From IMG/VR virus record IMGVR_UViG_3300025771_000180, positions 1-24,441 of that record: a stretch of 24,441 nucleotides of DNA. One strand, 5' to 3'. The stretch's first letter is position 1; the number at the start of each line of letters is the position of its first letter. The translations under genes were made by a program, and so were the position numbers. The notes beneath the pieces are model-generated. The model was not told the DNA's origin. It was given only the letters and a program-made list of their open reading frames with translations, and ran no database searches. Origin of the DNA: a virus. Shown piece after piece: positions 13,057 to 18,617 of this stretch.

Positions 13057-13246
13057 CTTTTTTTAACCATTTCTGAACAGTTTTAGTTTCGTAAATACGA
13101 ATACCTGTCCAAACGATTGTAAATAACGCCGCTATCGCCGGTAACCAAGCTAGGACTGAACCTACTGCTGTGAATACCGATGCTGCGTCTACTGCGTGTT
13201 TTGTTGATTCATCCATATGATTCATTACCTTTGTTAACATTTCCAT
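13040..13246 (-). CDS. Holin-like membrane protein, 68 aa
   Basis: A 68-aa protein with a hydrophobic stretch about residues 22-51 (ASVFTAVGSVLAWLPAIAA, then LFTIVWTGIRIYE). This could form one long or two short membrane spans with a Pro between them. The N-terminus is short and charged, and the C-terminus is basic (KWLKKDASKE). The ...LPSiAALFTIVWTgIRIYET.TVQ pattern is the style of small phage holins in marine podoviruses, so host lysis is the inferred role. No endolysin is recognised in this window. Start: ATG 13246 is used; ATG 13240 has better spacing to GGAG and is equally possible. It overlaps the neighbouring 99-aa gene by 13 nt. Confidence 0.6.
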   Translation of the reverse strand: MEMLTKVMNHMDESTKHAVDAASVFTAVGSVLAWLPAIAALFTIVWTGIRIYETKTVQKWLKKDASKE

Positions 13247-13533
13247 CTCCGCCTTGCTTGACGTAGTCTTGAGTTAGGATCTTTAGCTGCTTTTGGAAAA
13301 TCTTTCATCTGCCCTGCTGATCTAGCACAGAATGACTTACGTCTCTTAGCATCTTTAGAACCTTTCTTGACTGTACCCGTTACTGCTGTTTTTAATTTAG
13401 AACCTGGGTTGGCTTTGCGATAGGCTGCAACACCTTTCTTAGTCATACCCGCACCCTGCTTAGTCGGACGAAAGTTGCCCGACTTTACAGAAGTTTTGAT
13501 TCCCATACCTTTTTTCTTTTTAGTCGTTGCCAT
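13234..13533 (-). CDS. Small basic phage protein with KRRKSFCARSAGQM motif, 99 aa
   Basis: The ATG at 13533 (MATTKKKKGMG) overlaps the stop of the 28-aa frame by TAATG, with AGGAG 10 nt upstream, so I prefer it to a TTG at 13542. The protein has GVAAYRKANPGSKLKTAVTG, then KKGSKDAKRRKSFCARSAGQ, and ends DPNSRLRQARRRWKC. This pattern is strongly conserved in phages, including cyanophages (I believe DUF6321, unchecked). It is highly basic, with two Cys and no membrane segment. Nucleic-acid binding or a role in DNA packaging or ejection is plausible but unproven. Confidence 0.7.
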   Translation of the reverse strand: MATTKKKKGMGIKTSVKSGNFRPTKQGAGMTKKGVAAYRKANPGSKLKTAVTGTVKKGSKDAKRRKSFCARSAGQMKDFPKAAKDPNSRLRQARRRWKC

Positions 13534-13619
13534 TAAACACAATCTCCTAAAGCCTCAAACCATTTCTTCTGACATTCTTTGTCAGGGCAAGGAACAGTTT
13601 CTTTAGGCTCGTCTTCCAT
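13533..13619 (-). CDS. Possible 28-aa Cys-containing peptide
   Basis: A 28-codon frame between the 93-aa gene and the 99-aa basic protein. It begins one base after the previous stop and ends in a TAATG overlap with the next start. It has CPDKECQKKWFEALGDC with three cysteines, so a metal-binding or disulfide fold is possible. There is no good Shine-Dalgarno site of its own; translation would rely on coupling. The tight fit between two genes is the main argument that it is real. Confidence 0.4.
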   Translation of the reverse strand: MEDEPKETVPCPDKECQKKWFEALGDCV

Positions 13620-13620
13620 A

Positions 13621-13902
13621 TTAACTATGGAATACCGTTACTGCTGTAACATTAGTTAGTGTGCAGTAAATTTGATTAGAAAATAAAATGCCTTGGTCAG
13701 GAATAATCACGTCAGATTGTCCTACACCTGCTGGAGTTTTTAGCTCTAACAATGTAGCACCTGACGCGCCGTCTTTAAATACAATAGAACCTGCTGTAGC
13801 CGAGGAAATATAACTCATACCTCTTAAACGAGCTCTATGATTAACAACGGTATCAGGAGAATCTGCTGCAACGAAGACTGCTGCTTTTATATCAGATTGC
13901 AT
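13621..13902 (-). CDS. Small virion-type protein, 93 aa
   Basis: A 93-aa beta-type protein (MQSDIKAAVFVAADSPDTVV...). Its core VNHRARLRGMSYISSATAGSIVFKDGASGATLLELKTPAG is followed by GILFSNQIYCTLTNVTAVTVFHS. The ...NHRaRi.g..y...a.aGSivfkdG.sG.tll...TP....GvlvpgqGilFa..iya...nva.vTvfh pattern is common for small proteins next to capsid genes. A decoration or head-completion role is likely but unproved. AGGAG lies 6 nt before the ATG. It is coupled to the 75-aa gene in the same unit. Confidence 0.65.
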   Translation of the reverse strand: MQSDIKAAVFVAADSPDTVVNHRARLRGMSYISSATAGSIVFKDGASGATLLELKTPAGVGQSDVIIPDQGILFSNQIYCTLTNVTAVTVFHS

Positions 13903-13914
13903 TATGATCTCCTA

Positions 13915-14142
13915 TTACTTAGCTGCTGTAGCACCGGTATCAACGCGGATCCAGTTAGAACCGTCTGAAAATACTAAGTTACCTGTACCGTTACCAGCTG
14001 TTTCAGAAGCTTTTAATGCATCATTACAAAAAATTACTTGTCCTGTGCTTTCTGAAGCGGTAGGCAAATCGTCAAATGCGATTGCTGTAGATGTGAACCC
14101 GTTGTTAGATACAACTGGGCCTGTAAAGGTTGTTGTTGCCAT
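13915..14142 (-). CDS. Small virion-type protein, 75 aa
   Basis: The start is placed at ATG 14142 (MATTTFTGPVVSNNGFTSTA), which has GGAG 8 nt upstream. An in-frame ATG at 14160 lies at the 5' side of that site and is not supported. The protein continues with AIAFDDLPTASESTGQVIFC and LVFSDGSNWIRVDTG, a pattern repeated in many phage genomes for small structural proteins beside the capsid. The N-terminal TTTFTGPVVSNNGF is typical of the set. It is the first gene after the structured leader and candidate promoter, so it probably heads the connector/fibre operon. Confidence 0.65.
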   Translation of the reverse strand: MATTTFTGPVVSNNGFTSTAIAFDDLPTASESTGQVIFCNDALKASETAGNGTGNLVFSDGSNWIRVDTGATAAK

Positions 14143-14165
14143 TAGTGTGTCTCCATACAAAGTTA

Positions 14166-14210
14166 AGCTTATCCGTCGTGTATGCGTCTGCTGGGGCAGT
14201 CTGATAAGCT
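14166..14210 (-). promoter_or_regulatory. Structured 5' leader candidate
   Basis: Between a candidate promoter and the 75-aa gene lies an 8-bp perfect inverted repeat, AGCTTATC/GATAAGCT, at 14166-14173 and 14203-14210. The 29-nt loop holds a second small hairpin (CTGC....GCAG). The outer arm ends about 12 nt before the gene's GGAG site, so the fold could influence translation. The sequence also keeps an open frame without a start codon (see rejected items), so an old coding remnant is the alternative. Confidence 0.4.
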
Positions 14211-14230
14211 GGATGTTCCCAGATAATTAA

Positions 14231-14259
14231 ATCATACGCTATTTATAGATATTATACAA
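14231..14259 (-). promoter_or_regulatory. Candidate promoter after second terminator
   Basis: On the minus strand TTGTAT (14259-14254) and TATGAT (14236-14231) are separated by 17 nt, and a perfect TATAAT at 14256-14251 overlaps the -35 region. The unit lies directly behind a terminator, which is where a new start would be needed for the connector/fibre operon. Host sigma-70 type is assumed; no phage-specific element is known here. Confidence 0.4.
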
Positions 14260-14260
14260 C

Positions 14261-14283
14261 AAAAAAGGGGCTTTATAGCCCCT
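14261..14283 (-). terminator. Intrinsic terminator after pqqA-like gene
   Basis: On the minus strand the stem AGGGGCT/AGCCCCT (14283-14277 and 14272-14266) with a 4-nt loop is followed by TTTTT (14265-14261). This is a perfect intrinsic terminator that closes the small peptide transcript. The 10-bp palindrome GTTCGCGAAC at 14285-14294 lies just before it. Confidence 0.9.
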
Positions 14284-14306
14284 CGTTCGCGAACCTGATT
14301 TAAAAA

Positions 14307-14378
14307 TTACTTATTGCATACGTACATTGTTACTTCAAAACCAAATCTCATTTCTGTTGCTGATGGTGTTGTCCACAT
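14307..14378 (-). CDS. pqqA: PqqA-like PQQ precursor peptide, 23 aa
   Basis: A 23-codon gene with AAGGAG about 7 nt before ATG 14378. The product reads MWTTPSATEMRFGF, then EVTMYVCNK. It lines up along its whole length with bacterial PqqA (for example MWTKPAFTDLRIGF, then EVTMY): W2, T3, P5, R11, G13-F14 and E15-V-T-M-Y19 agree. In PqqA the Glu and Tyr of E-x3-Y are joined by the radical-SAM enzyme PqqE, with PqqD as peptide chaperone, and become pyrroloquinoline quinone. The length (22-24 aa typical) also fits. No pqqB-E homologue is in this window, so any maturation would use host enzymes. The gene is isolated between two terminators directly downstream of the capsid gene. C21 is unusual. 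Confidence 0.85.
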   Translation of the reverse strand: MWTTPSATEMRFGFEVTMYVCNK

Positions 14379-14410
14379 AATGATTCTCCTTAAATTAGAT
14401 TTCAGCATAG

Positions 14411-14439
14411 CTGATAAGTGAATTATGCTCTTACTTCAA
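14411..14439 (-). promoter_or_regulatory. Weak candidate promoter for pqqA-like gene
   Basis: TTGAAG (14439-14434) and TATCAG (14416-14411) are 17 nt apart on the minus strand, about 33 nt before the pqqA-like ATG. A small inverted repeat TCAGC/GCTGA (14402-14414) overlaps the -10 part. The match to consensus is modest (4 of 6 at each box). Read-through of the capsid terminator is an alternative source of transcript. Confidence 0.3.
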
Positions 14440-14472
14440 AGATTTACCATCAAGAAAACCATTAGTTATAGA

Positions 14473-14500
14473 TAAAAGAAAACCCAGCCGAAGCTGGGTT
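14473..14500 (-). terminator. UUCG-loop intrinsic terminator after the capsid gene
   Basis: On the minus strand AACCCAGC, the tetraloop TTCG and GCTGGGTT are followed by a T-rich run (TTCTTTT). This is a textbook stable hairpin terminator, 27 nt after the major capsid stop codon. It would end most of the highly expressed head-gene transcripts before the pqqA-like gene. Confidence 0.93.
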
Positions 14501-14526
14501 CTCGAGGAGAGAAAGTACTTAATTAA

Positions 14527-15438
14527 TTAAGCACCTTGTGAGCCCCACATACCGAGGGGATCTGACCAACCGAATGAGTAACGCTCACGAGCTTTGTAAC
14601 GTACGTTACCTGTGTCAAAGTCACCATCCATAGATGTTGTCAATGCTGTACGCTCGAAGTGTTTCATACCGTTAGGTACGTCGGTTGTTAAGAAGTATGC
14701 ATCAGTATCAGTTAAGAAATGATTAACTGTGTATCCTTCTGGAATCGCACCGTTTGATCGTAATGCGTTAGTATCGTTATCAGCAGTACCAACTCTTTGG
14801 TCAGTTTCTAATAAACGAGTAGCAACGAATTGCAATGCTGGTGGAATTACTAACTTACGTGGTTTAGCAGCAATTAATAAACCTCTTTCATCTGTCCAAC
14901 CAGCTAACTGAATAACTGCGTTTTCTAATGAAGTTTCGTTTAAGTCAGCAGCCACTGCTTGAGTGTTGCTGTTTGTGCCACCATTTACTAATGGGTGATC
15001 TGTAGCAAATAATGCTTTGTTGTCACCACCTGGGTAGTTAGTACCGTCAAAGCCGTTGTTTAAAACGTTAGCAGCTTTAACTTGTTTTGTGTAAGACATA
15101 GCACGAGCTAATGCTTTAGTGTAACGAGCAGATAATGTGTCATATAAATTATCTTCTACTGCTTCTTCAGTTAAGCTGAAGCCTAAAGCGATTGTTTCGT
15201 GGTTATATCTTGCTGTCCAAGCTTCTTGTGCGTTGTCATACGCAATTGCAGCACCTTCAGCCTTGTTAGGGGCAGCTGCGAAGCCTGATAGTTTTGTTTC
15301 TTCTTCGAAACTTCTTTCTGATGATTCTGTTTCGTAGATTTCTTTGTGCTCTTCGCCATAACGCTGGTATTCCATACCGAATAAAGCATTAAGACCTGGG
15401 AGCAGTTCTTTTAATAACTGAGCTCTTGAAATTGCCAT
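14527..15438 (-). CDS. Major capsid protein, Mu gpT-like, 303 aa
   Basis: Main shell protein forming the icosahedral head (HK97 fold by family). Key signatures: LFATDHPLVNGGTNSN at 143-158, DERGLLI at 183-189, LVIPP at 196-200, FLTDTDAYFLTTD at 241-253, and DGDFDTGN...RERYSFGW at 271-291, all characteristic of the Mu gpT-like major head family. Length is in the normal range for that family. AAGGAG lies 8 nt before the ATG. It is directly downstream of the 200-aa decoration-like gene and the scaffold, the usual order. The N-terminal ~55 acidic residues may be a delta-domain-like or scaffold contact; no protease gene is recognised nearby. Confidence 0.85.
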   Translation of the reverse strand: MAISRAQLLKELLPGLNALFGMEYQRYGEEHKEIYETESSERSFEEETKLSGFAAAPNKAEGAAIAYDNAQEAWTARYNHETIALGFSLTEEAVEDNLYDTLSARYTKALARAMSYTKQVKAANVLNNGFDGTNYPGGDNKALFATDHPLVNGGTNSNTQAVAADLNETSLENAVIQLAGWTDERGLLIAAKPRKLVIPPALQFVATRLLETDQRVGTADNDTNALRSNGAIPEGYTVNHFLTDTDAYFLTTDVPNGMKHFERTALTTSMDGDFDTGNVRYKARERYSFGWSDPLGMWGSQGA

Positions 15439-15450
15439 GGTTTATTCTCC

Positions 15451-16053
15451 TTAAATACCAGTACCGTTATTGTAACCGTGGTTTACACCGTTGAATTTAA
15501 CTAACACGTCAGTGTAAGCATCGCCTACGCTTGATGTTGTAGAATCAACAAAATCCACGATTCTGAAAGCTGCTTCTGTTTGTACAACAGTTGCGTCTAA
15601 TGCTACGTTTGAGTTACCTGTAGCTGTATTACCTGTAGAAGTTGACTGTACGTTCGCTAATGGAGCGTTAGCACCAAGAGCTGTTTGAGGAACTGTATCG
15701 TCAGCTTGAACTTGGAATACAACATCTGGATCGTCAATTACGTATGCAACTGCGTCAGAAGCTACTGTGCCAGCTGGCCAGTATTGTTTGAATAATTTTT
15801 GCTTAGTGTTTGGATCTGTGTAAGAACATCCAACGAAAACACCTACAGTACCTGCAGGGAATTTAGAAGCAGCTGACCCAATTGTTGTTACTAATTCGAG
15901 TGTACCTGCCGCGACGATTGATACGACGCTTCCGTTGAAGATGTTTACATTATATCCAGACGCGATTTTAATTTGACGTGTAGAACCAGCATAAGGCTGA
16001 CCACCAATCAAATTAACGGCTTTTAAACCGTATGGTGCGGCTGTTGTTGCCAT
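15451..16053 (-). CDS. Capsid-associated/decoration-like protein, 200 aa
   Basis: A 200-aa beta-rich protein (MATTAAPYGLKAVNLIGGQP...). It has GSTRQIKIASGYNVNIFNGS, FPAGTVGVFVGCSYTDPNTK, FKQYWPAGTVA and DPDVVFQVQADDTVP, ending FNGVNHGYNNGTGI. This pattern is frequent next to gpT-like capsid proteins in marine and related phages and is usually annotated as structural. The Y/N/G-rich end and the beta propensity fit a decoration or shell-stabilising protein. AAGGAG precedes the ATG. Its position directly before the capsid gene in the same transcript supports equal expression. Confidence 0.65.
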   Translation of the reverse strand: MATTAAPYGLKAVNLIGGQPYAGSTRQIKIASGYNVNIFNGSVVSIVAAGTLELVTTIGSAASKFPAGTVGVFVGCSYTDPNTKQKLFKQYWPAGTVASDAVAYVIDDPDVVFQVQADDTVPQTALGANAPLANVQSTSTGNTATGNSNVALDATVVQTEAAFRIVDFVDSTTSSVGDAYTDVLVKFNGVNHGYNNGTGI

Positions 16054-16074
16054 AATATCATCTCCTTAAAGATT

Positions 16075-16521
16075 TTAACCTTTACCAAAAGACTTAGTAG
16101 ATTTTTTATCGGAGAATAGAGGCATACGTGGGTCATTTTCTTTTAAGAAGCTATTATCAACTGCTTCTGCCTGACCTTCTGCTTTTTTCCTGTAATACTC
16201 GTTTCTCTGATCTACCATTTCTTGTGGCATTTTACAAAGTAGTAAGCCACCAACTTCTACAGCATCTTTAAAGTTGCCATTGGAGCTTACCGGTAAATTT
16301 ATTTCTGGGTGCTCTGAATGTTTCACAGGTTCCCAGCCTTCACGCATTTTAGAAGAAGCATTTCGGTTATCCGCCTCGTTAGCTAAAGTAATTCTAATCC
16401 ATCTGTACGCCCAACCAGGTTTCTTTTTAAACTCAGGAAGTAATGATGGGGGTGCCCACTGTTTACTTCTTTGGTCGGTTGTTTCTCTTACTTCTAAGTC
16501 TCTATCTTGACGTTTATCCAT
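16075..16521 (-). CDS. Conserved head-region protein, 148 aa
   Basis: A 148-aa soluble, mixed-charge protein. WAYRWIRITLANEADNRNA and MREGWEPVKHSEHPEI are followed by VEVGGLLLCKMPQEMVDQRN, then AVDNSFLKENDPRMPLF and a basic end (KSFGKG). The pattern GW.YRWIR....g..D..N...r.REGWEpV...dhPe is widely conserved in phages immediately after the scaffold gene, with no proven role. The 8-nt overlap with the scaffold gene points to coupled translation. A scaffold-associated or head-assembly helper role is likely. No motif for protease or metal binding is seen. Confidence 0.65.
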   Translation of the reverse strand: MDKRQDRDLEVRETTDQRSKQWAPPSLLPEFKKKPGWAYRWIRITLANEADNRNASSKMREGWEPVKHSEHPEINLPVSSNGNFKDAVEVGGLLLCKMPQEMVDQRNEYYRKKAEGQAEAVDNSFLKENDPRMPLFSDKKSTKSFGKG

Positions 16522-17572
16522 TTGCGTTCTCCGTTTTTAAAAGTTCTCTTGCATACTGTTCCGGTGTTAACTTGAATTTCTTAGCTAACGCTAGCTGAGT
16601 TTTAGTCAGCCGTACTTTTTTAGGCGCGGTACTTCGCGTGGCCGGAGCAACTACATTAGAAGGTTTGCGTTGGGCAGGTTTTTCCTCTTCCAACGAATCA
16701 TCAGATTCCCCAAAATATTCTGGGAAACGTTTCTGCATCGTACTATCTATACGACGGTAGTATTCATCACTAGCTGGATCTACACCAGAGCTTACTAATT
16801 TTTCATGTAAGCCTAAAGCCAAACTAGTCATTTCTGTATCTTGCCCAAACCATTTATTTTTATCCTGCCAAGCTAAAGCTTTAGGATCTGGTCTAGGATT
16901 AGTATTTTGTGTTTCTAATTGTCCGCTATTTTGTGTATTTTGTAAAGTATTTTCATCTACTTTATATTGAGGTTTTAATCCCTGAGCATTTGATAATTTA
17001 AATTGAGCTTCATTTAATTTACTTTGAGCTTCAACAATCTTTTCAGAATCTCCTGAATCATATGCTTCTTTATAATCTCTTTTAGCTACAGCAAAATCAA
17101 TTTCATACTTTTCTCTAAGAGTTTTTATATAATCTTCTTCTCCTGTTGATAAAGTAGTCTTAAGCTTGTTGTTCTCTTCTATAATTCGTTGAGCATATTT
17201 TACAGCTTCATCTTTTTCTCTAGCAGCGGCTTCTTTAGCTCTTCTTTCATCGTGCCAAACTTTTTTAAGCTGAGCCATTCTATTTTTAACTCTTTCAGAA
17301 TAATCTTCTAAAGTATCTTTTTCAAGCTCGTCAACAATCTCGTCTGGTAGTGGGTCACGGTTACGATCTTCAGGAGGAGTATCATCTTCTATTTCTAGAT
17401 CAAAATCTAATTCTTCTTGTTTTGGTTTAGATTCTTTTTTTGATTTCTTCTCTTCCTTCTTAGCCTCTACAGCTTCTGCATAATCTTCTTTATCCTCTTT
17501 AGATTCTAATTCTACTTCCGTAGTTTCATCATCTTCGAGTTCCGCTGGTATTTCATTGATGATTTTAGCCAT
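16514..17572 (-). CDS. Scaffolding-type protein, 352 aa
   Basis: Acidic, low-complexity N-terminal third (DDETTEVELESKEDKEDYAE and a Glu/Lys block, then LDFDLEIEDDTPPEDRNRDP). Predicted coiled coil follows over about residues 85-200 (MAQLKKVWHDERRAKEAAAR; AQRIIEENNKLKTTLSTGEE). The C-terminus is basic (KVRLTKTQLALAKKFKLTPE, QYARELLKTENANG). Acidic plus coiled-coil plus basic capsid-binding tail, and position before the head genes, is the usual profile of a phage scaffolding protein that is removed during maturation. AGGAG lies 7 nt before the ATG. Recognition is by composition and location, not by a family motif. Confidence 0.75.
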   Translation of the reverse strand: MAKIINEIPAELEDDETTEVELESKEDKEDYAEAVEAKKEEKKSKKESKPKQEELDFDLEIEDDTPPEDRNRDPLPDEIVDELEKDTLEDYSERVKNRMAQLKKVWHDERRAKEAAAREKDEAVKYAQRIIEENNKLKTTLSTGEEDYIKTLREKYEIDFAVAKRDYKEAYDSGDSEKIVEAQSKLNEAQFKLSNAQGLKPQYKVDENTLQNTQNSGQLETQNTNPRPDPKALAWQDKNKWFGQDTEMTSLALGLHEKLVSSGVDPASDEYYRRIDSTMQKRFPEYFGESDDSLEEEKPAQRKPSNVVAPATRSTAPKKVRLTKTQLALAKKFKLTPEQYARELLKTENANG

Positions 17573-17583
17573 CGAATTTCTCC

Positions 17584-18036
17584 TTATGTTGCACCGAAAA
17601 ATTTATCAGTGTTGGTGTTATATTTGCGTCTGTTCCAAACTGCAGGAACAACTTGTATATTGTAGTACTTGTTAGTACCACCTTTTGAAACAGGAACTAT
17701 GTGATCTATTTCCCATTTCATATTCGTTTGTTTTTCTCGCAGTTTACACAAACGATATGCTTCTTTTAAACAAAACTGGTCTAGCTCAGTTAAGTTTTTC
17801 TTTAATGCACGTCTTTTAATTCTAGCAACAGCTCTATAAAGTTTACCTTTTTTGGATTTTTCCCATAAAGCTTTTGCTTTTTTTCTTGCAAAAGAAACAG
17901 GTGTTTCTCTATGCTTTTTATTTATCTTTGCTTTGTTCCTAGCATAGTATCTTCTACCCCGAGCTCTAGAAAGTTCTTTTTGTCTTTCTGTGAGCTCTGA
18001 ATATTTTTTACGCTCTTTCGTAACCTCTTGGGTCAT
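17584..18036 (-). CDS. HNH endonuclease, 150 aa
   Basis: A basic 150-aa protein with a Lys/Arg-rich N-terminal half (RGRRYYARNKAKINKKHRET, RRALKKN). It has a C-terminal HNH nuclease motif: KWEIDHIVPVSKGG with D111-H112, N126 in YYNIQ and N135 in VWNRRK. The third His is replaced by Asn, as in many HNH enzymes. This would cut DNA. In a head-gene operon the likeliest reading is a free-standing homing endonuclease, or less likely a packaging-associated HNH protein. The ATG overlaps the GroES-like gene by 29 nt, so the insertion is neatly tucked between the chaperone and the scaffold. GAGG lies 9 nt upstream. Confidence 0.85.
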   Translation of the reverse strand: MTQEVTKERKKYSELTERQKELSRARGRRYYARNKAKINKKHRETPVSFARKKAKALWEKSKKGKLYRAVARIKRRALKKNLTELDQFCLKEAYRLCKLREKQTNMKWEIDHIVPVSKGGTNKYYNIQVVPAVWNRRKYNTNTDKFFGAT

Positions 18037-18430
18037 CTACTACAGCCTCTACAGTATCATCATTAATGATCCTAAATTCTTTACCATGAATTTTAATACG
18101 TGTACCGGAATATGCTCTGGTAATTACGAAGTCACCTTCTTTACACCAAGGTCCTGTAGGAAATCTGTCTTTGTCTGCATAAGCCATATCTCCTAATTTA
18201 ATAACAAATAAAACTACAGTCGAGTGTTCTTCAATATGTCTTGTCTTGTCTGCTTTAATAATTCCACTTTCATATTTTTCATCAACAGAAGGTACAGCAC
18301 ATAATATGCGATAGCCTCTGACTTCTGGTAATTGTGTGGGTTTTTGTTCTTCTTGCTTTTCTTCTTCAGCTTTAACTGCTTTGCCTTTGAAGTCTACAAT
18401 GGTTTTGTTAGGAGTTATGATTTCACTCAT
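18008..18430 (-). CDS. GroES-like co-chaperonin, 140 aa
   Basis: Start at ATG 18430 (MSEIITPNKT), 6 nt after AGGAGG; an in-frame ATG at 18436 lies inside that site. Residues 33-132 have the Cpn10 layout: VRGYRILCAVP (37-47), a loop with SGIIKADKTR (55-64) in the place of the mobile loop, FVIKLGDMAY (75-84), FPTGPWCKEGDFVITRAYSG (90-109) and RIKIHGKEFRIINDD, close to the GroES end (G..ikidG.ey.ii.e.d..avv). The unusual N-terminal extension (33 residues) is charged. Phage co-chaperonins (T4 gp31-like in function) help host GroEL fold capsid proteins. Neighbouring portal and capsid genes agree. Confidence 0.8.
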   Translation of the reverse strand: MSEIITPNKTIVDFKGKAVKAEEEKQEEQKPTQLPEVRGYRILCAVPSVDEKYESGIIKADKTRHIEEHSTVVLFVIKLGDMAYADKDRFPTGPWCKEGDFVITRAYSGTRIKIHGKEFRIINDDTVEAVVDDPRGYERA

Positions 18431-18614
18431 CGTCATCCTCCTGTATTTTTGCTATATCGGAAATTAATCCTTGAGCAATGTCAAAGCCACGGATAATGCC
18501 ACAGCCATGCATGTATTGTGCATGTTCTTCAGCTCTTCCCATAACCAAATCATCACTAATGCGTTGCCTTTCCTCACCAAGCTTTTCAGCGAGGAGTTTT
18601 AACGTTTGATTCAT
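18423..18614 (-). CDS. Conserved small helical protein, 63 aa
   Basis: A 63-aa acidic helical protein (MNQTLKLLAEKLGEERQRIS...). It has HAQYMHGCGIIRGFDIAQGL near residues 31-50, a pattern shared by many small phage proteins located beside the portal gene (L..G.A....Y....G.iRGl..a...i.d). The Asp/Glu tail ends EDDDE. The ATG is 4 nt after the portal stop, with AGGAA upstream. The TGA overlaps the GroES-like gene by 8 nt. Possibly a portal- or packaging-associated factor; the function is unknown. Confidence 0.6.
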   Translation of the reverse strand: MNQTLKLLAEKLGEERQRISDDLVMGRAEEHAQYMHGCGIIRGFDIAQGLISDIAKIQEDDDE

Positions 18615-18617
18615 TTA

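Noticed and set aside
13904-14230. 108-aa plus-strand frame over the leader and small virion genes
   Set aside because: It covers the promoter/leader and runs antisense to the 75-aa protein, without a ribosome site.
14105-14242. 45-codon minus-strand open frame (with IIWEHPAYQTAPADAY) in the leader
   Set aside because: It looks protein-like but has no ATG/GTG/TTG start and no ribosome site, and it continues out of frame into the 75-aa gene. It may be a coding remnant; the stem-loop reading is at least as good.
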